DNA from: Porodaedalea pini
Taxonomy: Eukaryota > Basidiomycota > Agaricomycetes > Hymenochaetales > Hymenochaetaceae
DNA length: 50,233 nucleotides
NCBI GenBank assembly: GCA_002794775.1
Contig: NBAY01000149.1
Location: 1-50,233, forward strand
Reading direction: 5' to 3'
How positions within the stretch are numbered: position 1 is the first letter of the stretch; each line of letters starts with the position of its first letter. Positions 45,370-50,233 of this stretch are shown piece after piece. Under the pieces are notes generated by a model. The model had not been told where the DNA came from and ran no database searches. It was given only the letters and a program-made list of their open reading frames with translations. The translations under genes were made by a program, and so were the position numbers.

Positions 45370-47209
45370 ACTCAAGCAAGATGGTAAGGGATGCATCAAG
45401 TGGCCAGAGAACGTGTTCATCCTCTTCCACCGGGAGTGCTGCCTCAAGAAGAACGAGGCAGAGGCTGCAGCGGCATCTGAGGGCGACCCTCTGGGCTGAC
45501 CTGTCCAAGATGATCTCCTAGCAGTGGTGCTCACTCTCCGCAGAGGAACGCATGTACTGGGACCACCTCGCGAAGCAGCGCAAGAAGGAGCATGAAGAGA
45601 TGCATCCTTGGTACGTCTATCAGCCCACACGCACTGTCAAAGAGAAGAAGCGCAAGGTAAAGTCGACGGTGAGTGGGAGGGTGAGGAAGGGGAAGGATGG
45701 GAAGAAGGAGCATCAGGACCAGACCAAGTCGAGCAGCCGTGCGCAGTTCCGGTGCACTTGCCCGCAACAGTTCCTCGTGCTCCACCACTAGCACCACCAG
45801 CACCACCAGCGTCTCCTCATCTGCGTCGGCTGTTGATTCAGAGGACTTCAGCGAGCTTGACTCGCTCTCCGCCGATGGGTCTCTCTATGGTGCATACGGC
45901 TATGCGAGCGGTAGGCGGACTAGCATGCGCGAAGTCAAAATGGTGGGTCTCACGGACTTCGACCTGAGCGAATCGGAGGGATTGCAGTGCCAGGGTCAAG
46001 GTTAGACGCTCTTGCTCCCGCTGAGCCTTTCGATGCCCTCGCTCTCTGACGCATCTGGTTTTGAATCAGGAGTGAGCCTTGCGATCGATACATGCAACGC
46101 TCTTGCGAGCTTCTCTCTCGAACCCGTCCGCTCAGCATGTCTTCTTACTCACACTCGCACCACGGTGGACACAGGTACGGACATGGCACTCTCTTTCCGT
46201 GCAGACCCTAACTCAGTCTGCCCAGAGCCTAGTTCCCGGTCCGCTGAGCTTCGTTCTCCTGCAGAACCGCTGCTCGATGAGCACACCGGGTGCACCGACG
46301 CCACCGACAATGCAAGCCGACCTCTACCTGCCTGCGCCTCCTACAGTCAAGATCCCGAGGCTGCTCGAGACGGCACCTGGTTCGAACAGTAGCTTGGCGG
46401 TTGGCTCGTCTGCGATGCGCGAGGGCAACGAAGATGAGCAGTGGTTGCAGATAATGGCCACAGCCAGGAAAGAGAGGGGGGATTTGGTGGAATGAGCTGC
46501 TTCCAGTTCCCGAACTCGCATCCGCAATCCATGAGCTACGGTATGCCGGGGCAGGTCCCCGATTTCTCGACTGCTGGCAGTGAGATGCAGGTGTGTTTTT
46601 CTGCCCTTCGTCGTAGCATGCTATCTCATGTTTCAGGTATACGAGGAGCAGGTGCCTGTTGCTGCTAAGCCTCGCCTTCACACGCTCACGCAGCTCAGCA
46701 TTCCTAGCGAGCCTTCAACCTCTTCAGGTGGCCCGCTTTCTGCACCAACACCTCCTTCCTCCTCGTCCTCCTTGTCCTCGCGCCTCTTCTTTCCTTGTCA
46801 ATCCTCTTTGCCAACTGGCCAATCGCCTGGCAGACAGCTTCAAGTGCCGGGTCAGCGCGCAGTGCCGCATGGGCTGCCTGAGTCACCAGATCCGCCATTC
46901 ACTGGCAAATGGGATGACTATGGCCTGCCAGCATGGGCGATGCAGTCGCTGTGCGACGGTGACGAATCTGCCACACATTCCTCACATGGTCAGAACCAGG
47001 AGATGCAGAGTCAGAATGTATTTGGTGAAATCGACATCGGACTGGACATGGGGTTGACGCCATGGACGGGCTTCGGCTCGATGGGGCCAATGAGTCCCAT
47101 GGGCTCGATGGGTAGTGGGATGGATGGGATGGGGCCAGATGGTGAGCGAATGGACACGTACGTGATGCACTTCCGGTTCGAGGACCTGCTTGACTCGTCG
47201 CAGTTATAA
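45370..47209 (+). pseudogene. Decayed HMG-box transcription factor gene
   Basis: An HMG box is recognisable across two frames: KWPENVFILFHRECCLKKNE, then DLSKMIS, a TAG stop at 45519-45521 where family members have Gln or Ser, then QWCSLSAEERMYWDHLAKQR and KKEHEEMHPWYVYQPTR with a basic KEKKRKVK tail. A frameshift lies near 45495. Downstream, alternating frames keep coding-like segments: VSSSASAVDSEDFSELDS, TVKIPRLLETAPGSNSSL with DEQWLQIMATARKERGD, and the last open stretch 46640-47209 ending YVMHFRFEDLLDSSQL. HMG-box proteins of this type in basidiomycetes regulate mating and development. Here multiple lesions make function unlikely. It is divergent from the cyclin remnant. Confidence 0.7.
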
Positions 47210-48550
47210 CCTGCACCTTGCCTCACCTGCAGCCACTGTCAAATGTCATTTCTTTATTCTTCTTTTGCATTTATCTATGATTTTGACGTGGCTACGATTT
47301 TGAACAATTCAATTGTACAATAAATGATGCAATAGAAATACATTATTGTTATATTATTTAAATGGTGTGATAATGAACCAGTAGACTTTCGGTCTCGTAT
47401 AACGACTTGCAGACCTTATATAAGAACTCTACCAGACACGACAAGAACCACAAGTAAGATTATCCCATGTCATTTTGAAGCTGCGCCATATTCTCTTCTA
47501 TATTTTCTTCAGGGCCGGTCATTCTTGTAAGTGACGATCAGTATGACCTAACTTGGCAATATGCATCAGACTTGCGGCGATCTTGCGGCAACTTGTACAT
47601 TTCTGATCATTTTGAAGCTGCACTAGATTCTCTTGTACATAATATACAAAATTTACATAATTTACTATCTTCTACGGCTATGTAAGCCCATGCAAGATTT
47701 TAGACATTTTTGTGATGTAGTCATTGCAATGGTCGCCATCAACGTTTTTCATCCCGGTTTCCTTCTATCACATGTCAATGCAGAGAAGGCAGAAAAGAAG
47801 ATGGATAGCTTTGACTCTAGAGAAGACAATGCTATTCCACTCTTAAATGTGACAAACTTGAAGAACGAGGGCTCTGGCATCGCTATGATCGCACAGGAAG
47901 CCTAGTCGTAGATCTCGCACATCAAAGCATTGTGTGTGTGCTGCTCAGACCCATCGGACAAGTGGAAGTTGTGTTAAATGAGACAAGAGCTTACTTGGGT
48001 TTTGGCTGTGCACGTATGTCTCAGTTTCTCATACGCCTTGAGGAGATCGGGATCTGTGATGGGTGGCTTAGGTGCGAGAAGAGTGAGCCGAGAACGGCTG
48101 CATCTTCAAGAGCCATTGCAGCACCTTGCGACAAAGTATAAGATATGCGAAAGTTAAACTCGACAAGGTGTGACGCAGGTGGTGCTAACCTTACTTGCCT
48201 AATCTGGTTTCACTTGATGTCAACGAAACAACATCTTCAGCTGGGCACAAATTTACAAACCATCCTCACAGAACTGTTGGGACGGTTGTTGTCTAAATTT
48301 CTGTGGTCTTAAATTTTTGAAAATAGATTTTTGGATGACTTTTTTTACAAAAGTCTTTTTTGTGCCAAATGCCCCATATTTAATTGTACAGCACTCTGGC
48401 AGATTTTTGAAAATTTCACCCATCGATTTTTGCGCTCTTGGCTAATTTTATATGACTAATATGTTCCAAATATAGAAGGTTCTCTTTATTATTAATCATG
48501 CTTAGCAATTCTTCTGCACTGCTACAAAATTGATACTGTACTACCAGCTG
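47210..48550. other. AT-rich region without a recognised gene
   Basis: A short direct repeat around TCATTTTGAAGCTGC occurs near 47470 and 47610. Two small plus-strand frames (47633-47905, 47932-48141) have no recognisable domain. Confidence 0.4.
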
Positions 48551-48554
48551 AAGT

Positions 48555-48845
48555 CCTGGCGAAGCTGGGACTTCGCTTCAAATGCAGTGCTTAGATCCAT
48601 CCCGGCTTCACTGGGACTTGTTTCTTAAATACAATGCTCAGATCCATCCTGGCTTCGCCAGGACTTGTTTTCTTAAACACAATGCTTAGATCCATCCTGG
48701 CTTCGCCAAAACTTGTTTTCTTAAACACAATGCTTAGATCCATCCTGGCTTCACCAAAACTTGTTTTTTTAAACGCAATGCTTAGATCCATCCTGGCTTC
48801 GCCAGGACTTGGGTTTAAACACAGTGCTCATATCTATTCTGGCTT
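48555..48845 (+). repeat. 48-bp minisatellite with a hairpin in each unit
   Basis: About six tandem units of 47-49 bp, with unit starts (ATGCTYAGATCCATCC) at for example 48634, 48683, 48730 and 48778. Many units contain TCCTGGCttcGCCAGGA, a 7-bp stem with a 3-nt loop; some units have lost the pairing (GCTTCACCAAAAC). Because units are near multiples of three, both strands stay open and give repetitive frames (MLRSILASP, MDLSIVFKKTS). I do not regard these as genes. Confidence 0.85.
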
Positions 48846-48949
48846 TATCTGAGTTCTACAGACAATATACAGGTAAGTGTAGGTGATGACTGAGTCATGT
48901 GCAAGCTTTATGTAGCAACTCCCAGCCAAACTGGTGCATATGACTGTAA

Positions 48950-49330
48950 GCCTGCCAGAGCATTCTTACCACATCTGACATGACACTGACTGTCAGGACA
49001 CTGTGTCATGACTCCGAGGTACCGAGCTGCCATATTCCAAGATGCACAAACTCCAGAAGGCCAACATACAGCTGTACCGCGAACGCACTGAATCCAAGCC
49101 TAAAACTCAGTGGCAGCATAGCCTCCAGACCTTTGGAGCAGGGCACATTATACTCTATTCATCTCCTTTTCATATTCCCTTCACTTCTCAACCCATCCAA
49201 AGCTAATATGAACCCGTCCAAAGCTCATACGCACTCACCCTGAGCCAAGCAATCCTTTGGCATGTGTATGCTGAAGATTTACGTCTTCTGAGAGTAATTC
49301 TCAACGGATTCCTTTCGGACTGGTACTGTA
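48950..49330 (+). repeat. Dispersed AT-rich repeat, copy 2
   Basis: Same orientation match to about 6339-6670 (GCCTGCCAGAGCATTC, CTCCAGACCTTTGGAG, TGAGAGTAATTCTCAA). It contains an internal duplication, CATCCAAAGCTNATA twice near 49195-49230, not seen in copy 1. Confidence 0.65.
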
Positions 49331-50233
49331 CAGTTCATATTATCTAATCCTTTCTATTTGAACCCTTTCTGATACCTTTGTTGCCTCAGTCTCTCTGACA
49401 GCAACAAAGGTGAGTAGACAATTTTCCTGTATATATTTTCTAGTCTCTCTGACAGCAACAAAGATTGTTTTGTCTCATCTGTCTTGTGGGCTCAAGTGTT
49501 GGCACTACCTAGGTGCCTTCCAATGACTTAGCCTTCACTTACACCCACCTGTATTATCTTAGTCTGTCTGGAAGAAACTTGAATTTTATTGTGAAATTCT
49601 AATTACACTAAAGCCCCACTAAATACAATATTGGTTGTCACATTATGTCAGTTGCCCATGTGTAAGAACAGGTGTAGTAAGCTTATTACTAATATGTACA
49701 ATCCTTTCTTTTATTCTTGCACATTTCTGCTTAACTTGCAACTTCTACAGTTATAGATAGTCATATTGTAGATCTCTCTTCCTCAATGTTTTCTGGAATG
49801 ATGCTCAGTGCTGTAGGATGAGGATCATGTAGGAATTCAATGCTTAAACAAAGATTTCCCTTGCTGACTTTTTCTCTGGAGGCTCTGACTTACTCACTCA
49901 GAGTACTGCTTTCAACCTTATATTGTACTTTACTGCAATCTTCAGTCTGGCTGCAAGTTATGCTCCTATGTTCTCAGCTTCATGTATCACCTTATTTTTC
50001 CTTGGGACATCCATTGGAGTGAGTCCTAATATAACATAAAGGCTCCATGCTGTCTTATATGTGCAAACTATTTTTTCATCATCAAGAAAGCTCAAATTAG
50101 TTGATGTGATGTGGCAATTTATACACCAATACTCATGGGGAAGATGGCATATTAAATTTCTAATTAGATTAAAATTTTTAATGATTTTTCCGATTTTGTT
50201 CAAGTGAGAAATGGGTTGTTTGAGCTCAAAGTG
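49331..50233. repeat. AT-rich repetitive DNA to the window end
   Basis: It contains a 20-bp direct repeat (TCTCTCTGACAGCAACAAAG) at about 49390 and 49443. The first copy is preceded by CCTTTGTTGC, forming a hairpin. The window ends in the TTTGAGCTCAAA palindrome (50219-50230) and its upstream ATGGGTTG context, which recurs at 6770-6798. No gene recognised. Confidence 0.5.

Noticed and set aside
48591..48852. Repetitive frames on both strands of the minisatellite, possible repeat protein or CRISPR-like array
   Set aside because: The units are contiguous without spacers, both strands are open by unit length alone, and the genome is fungal.

Overview
The window looks like nuclear DNA of a filamentous basidiomycete, probably an Agaricomycete. 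The evidence is dense 50-70 nt GT-AG introns with typical fungal acceptors, a fungal G-alpha gene, a CFEM wall protein, a multi-exon hAT transposase, and a fungal HNH-domain family. I could not assign a species. Gene structures were spliced by eye from both strands; no database search was possible.

Layout. Positions 1-2598 hold the 5' part of a hAT transposase gene on the minus strand. A decayed subtilase fragment (3481-4020) and a small CGTATACGG palindrome cluster follow. From 4211 to 42717 the locus is organised as nested inverted repeats. The outer arms (4211-6315 and 40613-42717, about 2.1 kb, no net length change) each carry a fragment of an RTA1-like membrane protein gene and the 3' tail of a cyclin gene. 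The inner arms carry an aldo-keto reductase (AKR) and an HNH-domain gene (left: AKR1 +, HNH1 -, AKR2 + at about 10.8-16.9 kb; right: HNH2 +, AKR3 - at about 26.7-34.2 kb). Single-copy genes sit between the arms: protein-L-isoaspartate methyltransferase and a YAR1-like ankyrin protein on the left; a head-to-head pair of Ser/Thr-rich GPI-type wall proteins, a saccharopine dehydrogenase-like reductase and a 12-exon seven-TM receptor-like gene in the centre; a small membrane protein and a heterotrimeric G-alpha subunit on the right. Beyond the right outer arm lie a decayed Pho85-type cyclin gene broken by a Tc1/mariner-type MITE, a decayed HMG-box gene, a 48-bp minisatellite and AT-rich dispersed repeats that also occur near 6.3-6.8 kb.

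Most notable is a 3.2-kb element with perfect 18-bp terminal inverted repeats inside exon 2 of AKR3. It carries two head-to-tail, internally deleted fragments of a cytosolic prolyl-tRNA synthetase gene, a fold-back repeat and subterminal ATTCC-type arrays. It resembles a gene-capturing (Pack-type) DNA transposon. Removing it leaves AKR3 with exactly the exon length of AKR1. Other points of interest are a wall-protein paralogue that lost its whole CFEM domain, AKR promoters built of paired GTGACTT-containing repeats with one promoter orphaned, and single-base frame breaks in two otherwise well-conserved genes (YAR1-like and saccharopine dehydrogenase-like).

No operon logic applies. The 7TM gene and the G-alpha gene lie within about 12 kb of each other inside the palindromic region and could belong to one signalling route, but nothing in the sequence proves this.
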